Positions 50,581 through 59,492 of a stretch of 64,000 nt of DNA are shown in pieces (the first letter of the stretch is position 1; each line of letters opens with the position of its first letter). The notes under the pieces are model-generated. The model searched no databases. It was not told the origin of the DNA and saw only the letters and a list, made by a program, of their open reading frames with translations. Position numbers and translations under genes: made by a program. Source of the DNA: Candidatus Bilophila faecipullorum (GTDB taxonomy: Bacteria; Desulfobacterota; Desulfovibrionia; Desulfovibrionales; Desulfovibrionaceae); the NCBI GenBank assembly GCA_944326695.1, contig CALVEZ010000002.1, positions 85,207 through 149,206 on the forward strand. Reading direction: 5' to 3'.

Positions 50581-51534
50581 TTATGGGCTTTTTACACACA
50601 AGTTTTTCATGAAGTCAAACAGGAAGTCCAAGACCTCTTTTTCTTGGCAGTGCTCGATAAGGCGTTGCCGGAAATCTTTTTGCGTGTCTCCTTCTTTAGC
50701 GCACTCGAAGGCCAGCGGCATGACGTAACCATCCTTGACCACATCCGCGAGATCAAATACCAGCGCGCCTCTTCGCGTCTTCCCATGCAGAATGGGCATG
50801 GCGAAACTGATCCCAAGACCGCAAAGCACTACGGCGGCATAGCCATACGCGATGTAGTTGCCATGATCCAGAAAGCCGTTGCAGACATCCGCTTTTGAGG
50901 TTGAACGCCGCGCCCCCTCTTCGCGGACAAATGAAAATCCATGCCCACGCGCCAGAGCCGCATACAAACGTTTGGCCCAGCGTGCCTCTGCCAGCAAAAG
51001 TTCCTGAACATCCCTGGCCTGTTCCAGGTCCGAATGGAAACGCTCCACGACGGCATCGGGCAGGGCTATTCCCAGCTTTTGCAGGTAACTGTTTTCCCGC
51101 CAGCACTCCGACGTCACCTGGGCGCGCCGCCTGAGGAACCACCGGGCTTTCTCCAGTCGCCGCACGGGGTCAAACCACATTTCCGCCCATGCCTGCATGT
51201 ATTCGGTCGGACGGTACTCGCTCTGCGGCGTCATGAAGGCGATGTCGCATACGCTGAACAGCGGCGAGCCTCCCGTACCGCAAAAGCCCACCATCACGTT
51301 GGATGCCGCCATACGCCGCATAGCGGCATCCGTGATGGACGTGCCTTTACCGAGCAACAGAAAGGCCGTGTTCCGTTCGGGAATGTTGAATATCTGCTCG
51401 AACTCTCCCCCGTCCTGCGTCAAGTAGACGATACGGTCATCCTGCTGCACCACCCGGGCATGTTCGAGATAAAAGACATTCGCCCGTTTGGAGAGTTGAA
51501 GGGGCCGAGGTTCGCTGTACCTTTTTATGCCCAC
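50581..51534 (-). CDS. cas1: Cas1 (type I-F) integrase
   Basis: A 317-residue Cas1 of the I-F group: RPLQLSKRANVFYLEHARVV at the N-terminus, FNIPERNTAFLLLGKGTSIT, SEYRPTEYMQAWAEMWFD, and the metal-binding set E183 (LLLAEARWAKRLY), H250 (MPILHGKTRRGALVFDLAD) with D261/D264. It forms the integration complex with the Cas2 part of Cas2-3. It starts at GTG 51534, inside the end of cas6f (10-nt overlap). In canonical I-F loci cas1 is the first gene; here it is last and adjoins the array leader. Confidence 0.96.
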   Translation of the reverse strand: MGIKRYSEPRPLQLSKRANVFYLEHARVVQQDDRIVYLTQDGGEFEQIFNIPERNTAFLLLGKGTSITDAAMRRMAASNVMVGFCGTGGSPLFSVCDIAFMTPQSEYRPTEYMQAWAEMWFDPVRRLEKARWFLRRRAQVTSECWRENSYLQKLGIALPDAVVERFHSDLEQARDVQELLLAEARWAKRLYAALARGHGFSFVREEGARRSTSKADVCNGFLDHGNYIAYGYAAVVLCGLGISFAMPILHGKTRRGALVFDLADVVKDGYVMPLAFECAKEGDTQKDFRQRLIEHCQEKEVLDFLFDFMKNLCVKSP

Positions 51535-52124
51535 GGCAACTCCGGCAGGCTAAAGGGGCTGCTGGTTACGCAAAAACCATAACCGTTGGGTGTACATTCC
51601 TCCCGTTGCGGTTCTCCTTGCTCGCGATTCACCACCAGTGAAAACCGTTGCCCCGTCCCTGCGCTGCGCAGGATGAAATAGGTCATTTGGCTCTTGCTGG
51701 CGGCTTCCATGCGTCGTTTCCTCAACTGTCCATGTTCCTCACCCTCATGACGATCCGAAGAAAGCGAGGGCACTCTGTATCTGACGAAACGCACCCAGTC
51801 TCCGCAAAAATCATCAGGAACAGCACGCGGATAGGACAAGCGTACGTAATCGCGGAACCACGGCTGCGACATCACGTTTTCCGCCAGCCAATCCATGTCT
51901 TCACGGGAGGAAGCGAAAACGCGCAGCGCCCCCGTCCAGAGGGGAGGCAATGCGGCCAGCCGATCCCTCCCGGGGAAGGCCACGGCAAATGTCCCGGGGC
52001 GTTGGGCGAAGAGGCCGTGCAGCAAGCCAAGCATACGGTTGCGCAGCACCGGCCCGCTTGTGCCCGTGTCGCCTCCCACGATCAGCGGCAGGGCGTCACA
52101 ATACCATTGGGGCCTCATGATCAT
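51525..52124 (-). CDS. cas6f: Cas6f (Csy4) pre-crRNA endoribonuclease
   Basis: A 199-residue Cas6f. Similarity to Csy4: VAFPGRDRL early on, the Arg-rich helix QLRKRRMEAAS that grips the repeat hairpin, TYFILRSAGTGQRFSLVV and the C-terminal GYGFCVTSSPF. The candidate catalytic His is H36 in MLGLLHGLFAQ. It should cut both repeat variants in this window since both keep the CCGCC/GGCGG stem. The ATG overlaps the cas7f stop (ATGA, 52121-52124). Confidence 0.93.
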   Translation of the reverse strand: MIMRPQWYCDALPLIVGGDTGTSGPVLRNRMLGLLHGLFAQRPGTFAVAFPGRDRLAALPPLWTGALRVFASSREDMDWLAENVMSQPWFRDYVRLSYPRAVPDDFCGDWVRFVRYRVPSLSSDRHEGEEHGQLRKRRMEAASKSQMTYFILRSAGTGQRFSLVVNREQGEPQREECTPNGYGFCVTSSPFSLPELPWA

Positions 52125-53182
52125 TCACTCCCCGAAAAGACGCCGCCGCGGATGATGCAGGCCAGCAGGAACAGCCCTTCAGGAGTCATGGGGTCGAGCT
52201 CGCCTACGCGCAGCATCAGTTTGAAGCCGGACTCAGCTCCCTTGTTGCGGAAGAACTCTTGCGCATCAAGGCTCGCGCCGTTGGGCTCCACAGGCAACGG
52301 CACGCGGCGATCCGCATAGTCCGGATACCATGTATCAATAGTGCGCAGAGCGTTGCCAATCTTCTGATCACGCAAGGCCGCCTGCCCCATGATGCGCACG
52401 CTGTGCTGATCCTGTCCGTCCGGCGAGCCGCCCACGCAATACAAGGGGCGGGCAAAGCCCCGTGCCTTGTTTTCAAGATAATTTTGCGAGGGGAAGACTT
52501 CGACGGCTCCACCGACCCCAAAATCGACCCGGGCCGTCACACGCAATTCCGTGGCCCGGTCGCCTTTCCAGCCTTGCGCCAGCACTTCGGCCACAGCACG
52601 CTCGTCAGCACTCACGTTTTCAAAAGAATTGAAAGGCATCGCCAATGCATCAAAAATTTTTTCCTGACCATTGGGCAACGCCACCGAAACCGTTACGGCG
52701 CTTGCTACCGTACGATTACGCCACAGAAAACGCCCGTTGGCGATGTTGCGCACATAGCGGCACGCCAAGTCAACCAGCGCATCGCTGCTCTGGGCCCGCT
52801 CGACAAATGCCGCCAGATCGGACTTGAAGGCATTCAGATCATCTATGGAATCCGTTTGTCCCGGGGCACAGGCGAACAACGCTTTTTTCACATCCATGCC
52901 GCGCAGATTGAAGCGAACTTGCAGAGCCGACGCCTTTGCGTCGAGTTTGGCGCTGTCCGTAGTCTGGATATTGGTTACTTCCTCACGCTTGGCGCTGGCG
53001 GAAGCCGCTTGCCCTTCCTTGCTGGCTTTGTTGATGTTCTGCGTTCCGCGGATGCCGTGCCTCACCACCCACAAGGGACTCAGGTCCCCATTGTCCAATT
53101 CGTTGTAAAAGAGGCCGTCAGTCACCACAAGGCAACGCTGAAAGGACAGGACGCCCGGAAGTTTATTCATTTTTTTTGCCAT
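52121..53182 (-). CDS. cas7f: Cas7f (Csy3) Cascade backbone subunit
   Basis: A 353-residue protein strongly like Csy3: LPGVLSFQRCLVVTDGLFY, VRFNLRGMDV, CRYVRNIANGRFLWRNR, EVFPSQNY, QKIGNALRTIDTWYPDY, VEPNGASL and CIIRGGVFSGSE. Six copies coat the crRNA spacer in type I-F complexes. A good AAGGAGA site precedes 53182; 12 nt separate it from cas5f. Confidence 0.96.
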   Translation of the reverse strand: MAKKMNKLPGVLSFQRCLVVTDGLFYNELDNGDLSPLWVVRHGIRGTQNINKASKEGQAASASAKREEVTNIQTTDSAKLDAKASALQVRFNLRGMDVKKALFACAPGQTDSIDDLNAFKSDLAAFVERAQSSDALVDLACRYVRNIANGRFLWRNRTVASAVTVSVALPNGQEKIFDALAMPFNSFENVSADERAVAEVLAQGWKGDRATELRVTARVDFGVGGAVEVFPSQNYLENKARGFARPLYCVGGSPDGQDQHSVRIMGQAALRDQKIGNALRTIDTWYPDYADRRVPLPVEPNGASLDAQEFFRNKGAESGFKLMLRVGELDPMTPEGLFLLACIIRGGVFSGSE

Positions 53183-53194
53183 GAAAGTCTCTCC

Positions 53195-54028
53195 TTACAT
53201 ATCTTCAAGTTCCGTTTGTTCTTGCCGCAGCACGAAGGCGCCCAGCCGATCATCCAGCCAGACAGGACGCCAGAGGGCCTCTTCTGCATCCGCCTCCTTC
53301 AGCCACTGGCGCAGAGAGCGGTATTGCACCATGCCCACCAGAGGTTCGGCAAAGGCATGCGTATAGCCGCCGCGTGCTCCGCCGCGATGCTCGAACGGCG
53401 TGATCGCCGCATAACCGAGGCAGGTTGCGGACAGCCATGTGTTGTCCTCTCCCGCCACGGGCTTCGCTCCCAACGCTTCCACCAAAAGCTCGGCCTGATT
53501 CTTGGCCTTGTTTTCGAGCATGTCCCGCCTGTCCTTGACGACATACCCGTTCCCGACGCGATCAAACGCGGCCTTCAAGGAATTCTCAAACACGATTTCG
53601 CCATGTCCGGTTACGAGTCCGCCGGACAGCCGAGCCCCGTGCAGGAAATCCCGTGCTTCCGTCACATCCGACACTTGCTCCAGTTCCCAAATAATGCTCA
53701 CGTGCAGATGGGTACAGGCCACAGGCTGTAAGGAAAGGGCGTGCGGATTTTTTGAAGAATAGTCGCTGCCATTGGCTGACTTGCCGAATGTGAACGCTGC
53801 CGCCCTCCGTTGCTGCGGCGAAAAGACGCCGTAAAAAGATTGTCCCAGCGCCTCGCGGTTGTGATGGATGAGGGCCATGCCCGTCACTTTCGCCCCTCCG
53901 CCCAGATGAAAGCAGAGCGCCTCTCCGAGGCCGTAGGCGGCGAACACCGGCGGCCCGCCCATCAGGAAAGAGGCGGCAAGCATATTGGCGGCCTGAACCC
54001 GCACGCGGGGAAAGACAAGGTAGCTCAT
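53195..54028 (-). CDS. cas5f: Cas5f (Csy2) Cascade subunit
   Basis: A 277-residue protein from the ATG at 54028, which overlaps the cas8f stop as ATGA; the open frame extends upstream but that part lies within cas8f. MSYLVFPRVRVQAANMLAAS matches the Csy2 N-terminus (LPRLSIQNANA), and HGARLSGGLV parallels the MRLAGGSILP region. It is about 50 residues shorter than Pseudomonas Csy2. It binds the 5' handle of the crRNA together with Cas8f. Confidence 0.88.
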   Translation of the reverse strand: MSYLVFPRVRVQAANMLAASFLMGGPPVFAAYGLGEALCFHLGGGAKVTGMALIHHNREALGQSFYGVFSPQQRRAAAFTFGKSANGSDYSSKNPHALSLQPVACTHLHVSIIWELEQVSDVTEARDFLHGARLSGGLVTGHGEIVFENSLKAAFDRVGNGYVVKDRRDMLENKAKNQAELLVEALGAKPVAGEDNTWLSATCLGYAAITPFEHRGGARGGYTHAFAEPLVGMVQYRSLRQWLKEADAEEALWRPVWLDDRLGAFVLRQEQTELEDM

Positions 54029-55266
54029 CGAAACGCCTCCTCCAAAAGCCCCGCAACCGTCGCGGTCGCCGTCACGTCCAGAACCAGCATAAGGTTCCCC
54101 TTGACAGAGGGAGCCCGTTCCATGCCGTCGATTACCAACCATGCCATGTCGCGGGGCCATGTACTGTCACGCAAAGAAGGATCAAGCAGGGCGCGCATCG
54201 CAAGCGGCCTTAATTTCGGGGAAACCAGCGCCCTGTCCCCTGTTTCAGGATTCCGCGCCTGCGGCAGCATAGCGGCATAGTCCCGTAAGAGTTCCCCTGC
54301 TTCTTCAGCGCGTTGCAGAACAATAGCCGCAATGTTTCCCAGAAGGGCTTCCTCTTCCTGCCGCACTTTCAGGGTGGTCCGCCCAGGCCTGGCGGGCCCA
54401 TCGTCCAGCCCATTCGGCTGTCGAAAATCCACATAGGCGCGCAAGGCTTGCCCCAATGGGCCGGAGGGAGAGAAATCAAGGGAAATTCCCTTATAATAGA
54501 AGGAAAAGGCCGTCCGCAAATCATCCGTGCTGCGGGGCGCATCCACAAAAAGCGGACGCTGCATGGCCCGCACAAGCCCGCCGACGTTCTGGGGATTGGA
54601 GCCGCCGATGCCAAATTGCGCCTGCCGCAACTTGCATATCTCCATGTGAGGGGCGCTTCCCCCATTCTCGTCGCCTTCGGGTTTTCCGGCGTGTTTTCGT
54701 GCCTCTTCACATGCGGCATTATGGCTGGAAACAAGCCCGTTGTTCTTCTCGAACAACAGTTCGCATACGCCGCCCGCAGTGATGGGCGTCATGGACACGT
54801 AACCGCCCTCAGAACCTTCTTTTGGGATCAATATCTGGCGTAAACGGTGATCCACATAGCCAAGGCCCACACTGAAAGACGAGGAACAGGCATCGGTCAT
54901 GGCCTTTTCAATAGCCGCACGTTCTTCGGGGGATGCGTCTTTCGCAAAGGGGGTATTCCGCACCACGGCATTGACCTGTTTGCAGATACCCGCCATCGCC
55001 GCGCCGCCTTTGCCATAATCCAGCGAAAGGGATATGTTTCTCGCCATCAGCGTACGCGCCGAGACATAGGGGGCATCCAGCGCATCATCCGAAGCGAGGC
55101 GCACCCCTACAAGGGCCGCGTTGGAGTTGACCGTTTTGGAACTGAAGTGAACCAGTTCCGCAATGGTGTCGCGATAGGTTTCCGGTGGATAGGCTTTCCA
55201 CGGTTTTTCATTTTTGGCCTGGCGTTTCTGTCGTCCGCCGTCCGCCTCCATGTTGGGTTCATCCAT
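54025..55266 (-). CDS. cas8f: Cas8f (Csy1) large Cascade subunit
   Basis: About 413 residues; divergent, but with the Csy1 landmark QAQFGIGGSNPQNVGGLV (Pseudomonas: IQKFGGTKPQNISQLN) near residue 225, and the right size and gene position. Cas8f recognises the PAM and starts DNA unwinding. Two starts are possible: 55284, which overlaps the cas2-3 stop as ATGA, and 55266, which has a strong AAGGAG site 7 nt upstream; the latter is chosen. An N-terminal Lys/Arg-rich stretch precedes the folded part. Confidence 0.88.
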   Translation of the reverse strand: MDEPNMEADGGRQKRQAKNEKPWKAYPPETYRDTIAELVHFSSKTVNSNAALVGVRLASDDALDAPYVSARTLMARNISLSLDYGKGGAAMAGICKQVNAVVRNTPFAKDASPEERAAIEKAMTDACSSSFSVGLGYVDHRLRQILIPKEGSEGGYVSMTPITAGGVCELLFEKNNGLVSSHNAACEEARKHAGKPEGDENGGSAPHMEICKLRQAQFGIGGSNPQNVGGLVRAMQRPLFVDAPRSTDDLRTAFSFYYKGISLDFSPSGPLGQALRAYVDFRQPNGLDDGPARPGRTTLKVRQEEEALLGNIAAIVLQRAEEAGELLRDYAAMLPQARNPETGDRALVSPKLRPLAMRALLDPSLRDSTWPRDMAWLVIDGMERAPSVKGNLMLVLDVTATATVAGLLEEAFR

Positions 55267-55280
55267 TCCTTCTCTCCTTG

Positions 55281-58200
55281 TCATTCCGCCGCCTGACGGC
55301 GGACAATCCCGAATCCCTTGTCATATTCCCATCTGTCCCTGTCGCCGTAGGAAACCAGTTCAGCCACGAGCGCCCGCGCCTCGTCCACGCCGACGGCATC
55401 GCATTGCGCGCGCATGGTTTCGGCATCCAGCCACAGCCACGCGTTGGGCAGGGCATCGACTTCCCGAAAGGAGCGTTCATCGCGCTCCACCCACTGGCCG
55501 CCCATACCGCGCCGTTCCCCTTGATACACAAACGTTTCGTAAACATCCTTAAGGCGTTCGGCATCGCGCCCCAGACGCCACGTTTCCGTTTTCCCCGTGC
55601 GATTGCGCAACGGGGTTTCGTCGTAAACATATTCGGAAAGCAGGGCGGCCGACGAACGCTCCGCAACAAAAGAGCAGTCCGCGGTTTCCAGCCCGAAATA
55701 AGAAGCGAGCCGCTTTTCAATGGCCTTGTCGTCGCGCAGAGCCAGTCGGCAGGCCTTGCCAAGACGTACATCCGCCGTTATGACAAGCCGCCCTGCACGC
55801 CACGGCAGGATTTGGGCCAGATCATGAATCTTATACCGTTCCTTGCCCTCTCCTTCATAGCCGGGCCAGCAGAACGCCGGGGCGTTGGTGGTGCCTCTGT
55901 CGTGGTTGCGGCAATGCCGCCAGTTGAACTGCGGCACGGCAATATTGGGGGCATCCTCGCACGGGCGCAGACGATGCCGGTTGACCCGGCCAGCGGCCTG
56001 CACCAGCGACTGAGCGCTCGACACGTCCAGCACGGCCCAGTCGAAATCGTGATCCCGTCCCACCTCTTCCACCGGCGTGGCGACTACGATGAAAGGCACA
56101 TCCGGCCGTCCCTCGCGCGCGGCTTCATCCAAAAAGGCGCGGACCTCAGGGTCGGCCACGATATGCCCGTCGCCTTCCGCCCGCGAAAGCAGAAAATCCA
56201 GCCTTTTTTCCTTGTGAAAGCGGGCGATGCGCCAGTCGTTCGCATGATAACAGGCAACACGCGCCTGCGGCAGCTCCTTTGCCAGATGCCGGGCCACGTC
56301 CACGGCTGTGGCGATATTCGCCACGCGTACCAAACCAAAGGAATACGCCACGCCGGAGCGGGCATCCGTCAGGGCATGGCGGGCGTGCAGTTTCCGAACG
56401 CCCGTCGTTACGGCCTTCATCCATGCGCTCACGCTTTCTTCAGTCATGAGAAGCAGTTCGGCATAGCGGTACACAGGCAGCCCGGCTATGGCCTTCAATT
56501 GTTCGGACACCCGGCTGTCGTACAGTTCCAGCAAGGCCGCGGCCTTTTCCGCCGGGCCCTGCTCCGGTATATGAGGCACGGCTTTTACAGAGGGCGGCAC
56601 GGCGTCATCAATGAAGGCCCGCACATACAGCGGCCTTGTCCCGGAAAGGGGATTTTCCTCGTCAGGACAGCCGTTCTTGCCCTGCCGCAAGGCGCGCGCC
56701 ATTTCCGCGCCGGAAGCATAGGCCGCTTCCACGGCCTGTTGCACGGGGCGGGACAGCGTGGCTGAAGAACAGATGACGTTGCGTCCGAAAAAACCGCTCC
56801 ACTGCACAAGGCGCAGCACGGCCACAAGAGATTCCGGCTCATAGGAGTCGGTCTCGTCAAGGACAAGATCGGCGCTCATAAGGCGCAGCAGGGCCTTGAC
56901 GTGATGGCCTTGCCGATGCGGTTCTCCGGCGGCGATCAGGTAGTCGATGGTGGAAACCAGCAAAGGCGCGCCGACGATGCGGCGTTCCTGCGCTTTGGGG
57001 AAGAAGGATTCCAACCATGCGGGCAGGGGCCAGTTTCCGCCGGAAGTCAGGGCTTCCGGTTCCGCAGGGTTGCCGTCATCATCCGACCACGATGCGGCAA
57101 TATGTTCCTTTTCTTTAAGGTGGGAAGCATTGAAAAGCGTCCGCGTCACGTCATCGCCGATGACCGTGGCGAGATCGCTGTCGGAAAGGCCAAGCTGACA
57201 TTGCAGGGCCCGCCCCGTTTGCAGCGTAAGGCTACGCAGGTTCAAGGCGATGGAAAGCCGGGGAGTGGCGCTGCGGGAGAGGACGCAGGCCGCGCGCACG
57301 TTCATGCGCGTCTTGCCGCTGCCGGTTCCCGCCATGTTGAAAACAAGGAGGCCGCTTTCGGGATACGTTTCCCGGGCTTCGGCCAGCGCCTCAGCCGCCG
57401 TATTCTGCCATGCGAAACGGCTTTCCGGAGCCGCCGGGCGCAAGACGGCCTCCAGCGAGCAGGGTTGCAGCCCTGTCAGGGAGGCTTCGGGACGTTCCGC
57501 AAGATTCGCCATGCGCCAGACCATATCCGCCGCTTTTTCCGAAACGCGGGACAAATGGTCGGCAAGGCGTTGATTCAAACGGCGTCCATCGGGTGTGGCA
57601 TACGTATTGGCGAAGGCGGAGGAAACATTGTCGCTCGGCGGGCATTCCAGCGCCGATACCGTGTGATCCGCAAGGACAAGAGCCGCGCGTGCATAAAGGA
57701 AAACGGCCCTCCAATACGGAATCCACCTCTCGCCCGCCATAGCCGCGGTCGCTTCGGAAAGGCGCTTGTCCAGCCGGTGTGCGAGTTCCCAAAAGGAATC
57801 TTCCGGATCAGACCACGGAGTGAAAAGGGGATCATTGGACGAGCAGCACAGGTTTTCCCGTACGAGCCTTCCTCTCGGGCTGGGCAAGCGAGAGGAGAAC
57901 AATCCATGATGTGTGGAAACAAGCGCATCCACGCATTCTTGCGCCGAGGCAAGTCCGTGGGGAGCGGCATTGATGATTTCACGCTCTCCAAGAAACAGGC
58001 GGAGGCGTGTTGCGTAGGCGCTTGTCCACGCAGACTCCCAGTCCATCCCGGATCGCAGCGCCTGCCACAGCTTGAGCGATAGCCACTCATGCCGCACGGC
58101 ATCAGCCAGTTCGGCCTTGCCTCGTAGCTTTTTCTGGAACTTCAGAGAGTATTTGCCCACGTCATGCAGCAGGCCCGCCAAACGCGCCGCCAATCCCGCA

Positions 58201-58520
58201 TGTCGAACCCACTCGGGCACGCCCACAGGAGCGGCAACCCGGCGATGCCCCACCGGAAAATGGCCCTCCGGCCCGAAACGTCCCCGCGCCCCCACTATCC
58301 AAAGCAACTTCATACGACGGCGTCCGTCGTTCTGGTAACAGGCCACGGAAGTCTGCCGTGTGGCACTCCGGGCCAAAGCGGTACGCACTTCCTGCAAGCC
58401 TTCGGCCGTCATAGGCGACATCCAGCAACGTTCCCCTGCGCGCAGGGCATAACTATCAAGTATGGCCCGACTGCGCGGAAGAGCCCGTTTCTGACAAGCG
58501 GAAATGAAGATAACATGCAT
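55281..58520 (-). CDS. cas3: Cas2-Cas3 fusion (type I-F nuclease-helicase)
   Basis: A 1079-residue protein, the size of Pseudomonas I-F Cas3 (1076). Residues 1-80 are the Cas2 domain (MHVIFISACQKRALPRSRAI, LRAGERCW). The HD nuclease follows with LLHDVGKYS (H119-D120) and RHEWLSLKLW. The helicase has NMAGTGSGKTRMNV (Walker A), LVLDETDSYEP (DExD), CSSATLSRPV, and VATPVEEVGRDHDFDWAV with QAAGRVNRHR (motifs V-VI). It degrades targeted DNA and couples it to spacer acquisition through Cas1. It is the first gene of the operon; no strong ribosome-binding site is seen. Confidence 0.96.
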   Translation of the reverse strand: MHVIFISACQKRALPRSRAILDSYALRAGERCWMSPMTAEGLQEVRTALARSATRQTSVACYQNDGRRRMKLLWIVGARGRFGPEGHFPVGHRRVAAPVGVPEWVRHAGLAARLAGLLHDVGKYSLKFQKKLRGKAELADAVRHEWLSLKLWQALRSGMDWESAWTSAYATRLRLFLGEREIINAAPHGLASAQECVDALVSTHHGLFSSRLPSPRGRLVRENLCCSSNDPLFTPWSDPEDSFWELAHRLDKRLSEATAAMAGERWIPYWRAVFLYARAALVLADHTVSALECPPSDNVSSAFANTYATPDGRRLNQRLADHLSRVSEKAADMVWRMANLAERPEASLTGLQPCSLEAVLRPAAPESRFAWQNTAAEALAEARETYPESGLLVFNMAGTGSGKTRMNVRAACVLSRSATPRLSIALNLRSLTLQTGRALQCQLGLSDSDLATVIGDDVTRTLFNASHLKEKEHIAASWSDDDGNPAEPEALTSGGNWPLPAWLESFFPKAQERRIVGAPLLVSTIDYLIAAGEPHRQGHHVKALLRLMSADLVLDETDSYEPESLVAVLRLVQWSGFFGRNVICSSATLSRPVQQAVEAAYASGAEMARALRQGKNGCPDEENPLSGTRPLYVRAFIDDAVPPSVKAVPHIPEQGPAEKAAALLELYDSRVSEQLKAIAGLPVYRYAELLLMTEESVSAWMKAVTTGVRKLHARHALTDARSGVAYSFGLVRVANIATAVDVARHLAKELPQARVACYHANDWRIARFHKEKRLDFLLSRAEGDGHIVADPEVRAFLDEAAREGRPDVPFIVVATPVEEVGRDHDFDWAVLDVSSAQSLVQAAGRVNRHRLRPCEDAPNIAVPQFNWRHCRNHDRGTTNAPAFCWPGYEGEGKERYKIHDLAQILPWRAGRLVITADVRLGKACRLALRDDKAIEKRLASYFGLETADCSFVAERSSAALLSEYVYDETPLRNRTGKTETWRLGRDAERLKDVYETFVYQGERRGMGGQWVERDERSFREVDALPNAWLWLDAETMRAQCDAVGVDEARALVAELVSYGDRDRWEYDKGFGIVRRQAAE

Positions 58521-58733
58521 AGGAGAAAAGATAGCGGTTTATACAGTCTAGAGCAATACTGCACGGCAACCGTACCTGATCTTTTTTACAGCTTCCTTTC
58601 GGCTTCATAAAAAAGTTGTTTGGAAAAAGCTTTTGGAATAAGGTAATTGAAACTACATAGCGAAAACGAAGCCATTGGAGAACCCTACAATGCAATCCCT
58701 TGAAAGATAAGGATGTTGCCTTGTAGAGTTGTA
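58521..58733 (+). promoter_or_regulatory. Leader of CRISPR array 2 and divergent cas promoter region
   Basis: 213 nt between cas2-3 and array 2. The array-proximal end has AAAACGAAGCC followed after 30 nt by TGAAAGATAAGGATGTTG, collinear with the leader of array 1. TGTATAAAC (minus strand, about 58540) may be the -10 of the cas operon. Confidence 0.75.
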
Positions 58734-59061
58734 GTTATCCGCCGTGTAGGCGGCTTAGAAGATTCCGAGAAGGTCTCCCCAGTCTTCCCGTTCGTTATCC
58801 GCCGTGTAGGCGGCTTAGAAGTTGAGGGCGGCACCAGCGAGGCGACGCGCACCGTTATCCGCCGTGTAGGCGGCTTAGAAGTCCATGCGTTCGCCGGGCT
58901 CGGCGTCGTCGGCGTTATCCGCCGTGTAGGCGGCTTAGAAGAGAGGGTACAGCGGAGGGGGGATTCTTCCCCTGTTATCCGCCGTGTAGGCGGTTTAGAA
59001 GCAGCCGTCACCGAACCAAGAGCCAAAGAGCGCGTTATCTACTGCGTAGGTGGTTTAGAAT
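58734..59061 (+). CRISPR. Type I-F CRISPR array 2: 6 repeats, 5 spacers
   Basis: 28-nt repeats start at 58734, 58794, 58854, 58914, 58974 and 59034; spacers are 32 nt. The consensus begins GTTATCCGCCGTGTAGG and ends CGGCTTAGAAG, differing from array 1 by T for A in the loop and C for T after the stem. The fifth repeat already has the array-1 form of the second difference (GGTTTAGAAG), and the sixth is degenerate. A possible further remnant (GTTAGACCGCCGGGCAGGCG, 59081) follows. Confidence 0.97.
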
Positions 59062-59144
59062 TTTTAAAGATTCTTCGTATGTTAGACCGCCGGGCAGGCG
59101 GATAGAACAAAAACTTTGCCTTTTAAAGATTAATTGTATGGGCT

Positions 59145-59360
59145 TCAGGTCCATCCATGTTTTTCCACAGGACACGGGGAGAGGTGTTCTTTTTCGCATC
59201 CTTCCATTTCCTCATCGAGACGTTTTGCCTTCACGACGAGGGCCTCGGTGATCTTTGCCAGCGTGTTGCACTCACCAGCGCCGATGGTATCGTCACGGGT
59301 AGCCGCGTGAACGGGCCGCGCGGATGATTCTGTTCTCCGGGATAAATCAGGTATCGTCAT
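59145..59360 (-). CDS. Small hypothetical protein
   Basis: A 71-residue frame starting at 59360 with AAGGG just upstream: MTIPDLSRRTESSARPVHAA, then AGECNTLAKITEALVVKAKR and a Cys-containing acidic tail. The middle part is amphipathic helix. I recognise no family, and the gene could be spurious; it lies alone between array 2 and the FmdE gene. Confidence 0.35.
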   Translation of the reverse strand: MTIPDLSRRTESSARPVHAATRDDTIGAGECNTLAKITEALVVKAKRLDEEMEGCEKEHLSPCPVEKHGWT

Positions 59361-59437
59361 GCCCTTTTTATTCACTCTGATATGACGTTTAAAAACAGGC
59401 ACCGCAAAAGAATTTCCCTTGCCGCCTCATGGGGAAT

Positions 59438-59477
59438 AAAAATAAAGAAGTCCAGCGACGTACAAACATCGCTGGAC
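59438..59477 (-). terminator. Rho-independent terminator of the FmdE/MPT gene
   Basis: On the minus strand GTCCAGCGA pairs with TCGCTGGAC (10-nt loop), followed by TTCTTTATTTTTATT. It lies 16 nt after the stop. Confidence 0.9.
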
Positions 59478-59492
59478 ATTCCTGACGTTCCC

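Noticed and set aside
49344..59033. Self-targeting spacers against genes in this window
   Set aside because: No spacer was recognised in other parts of the window by eye; an exact search would be needed to be sure.
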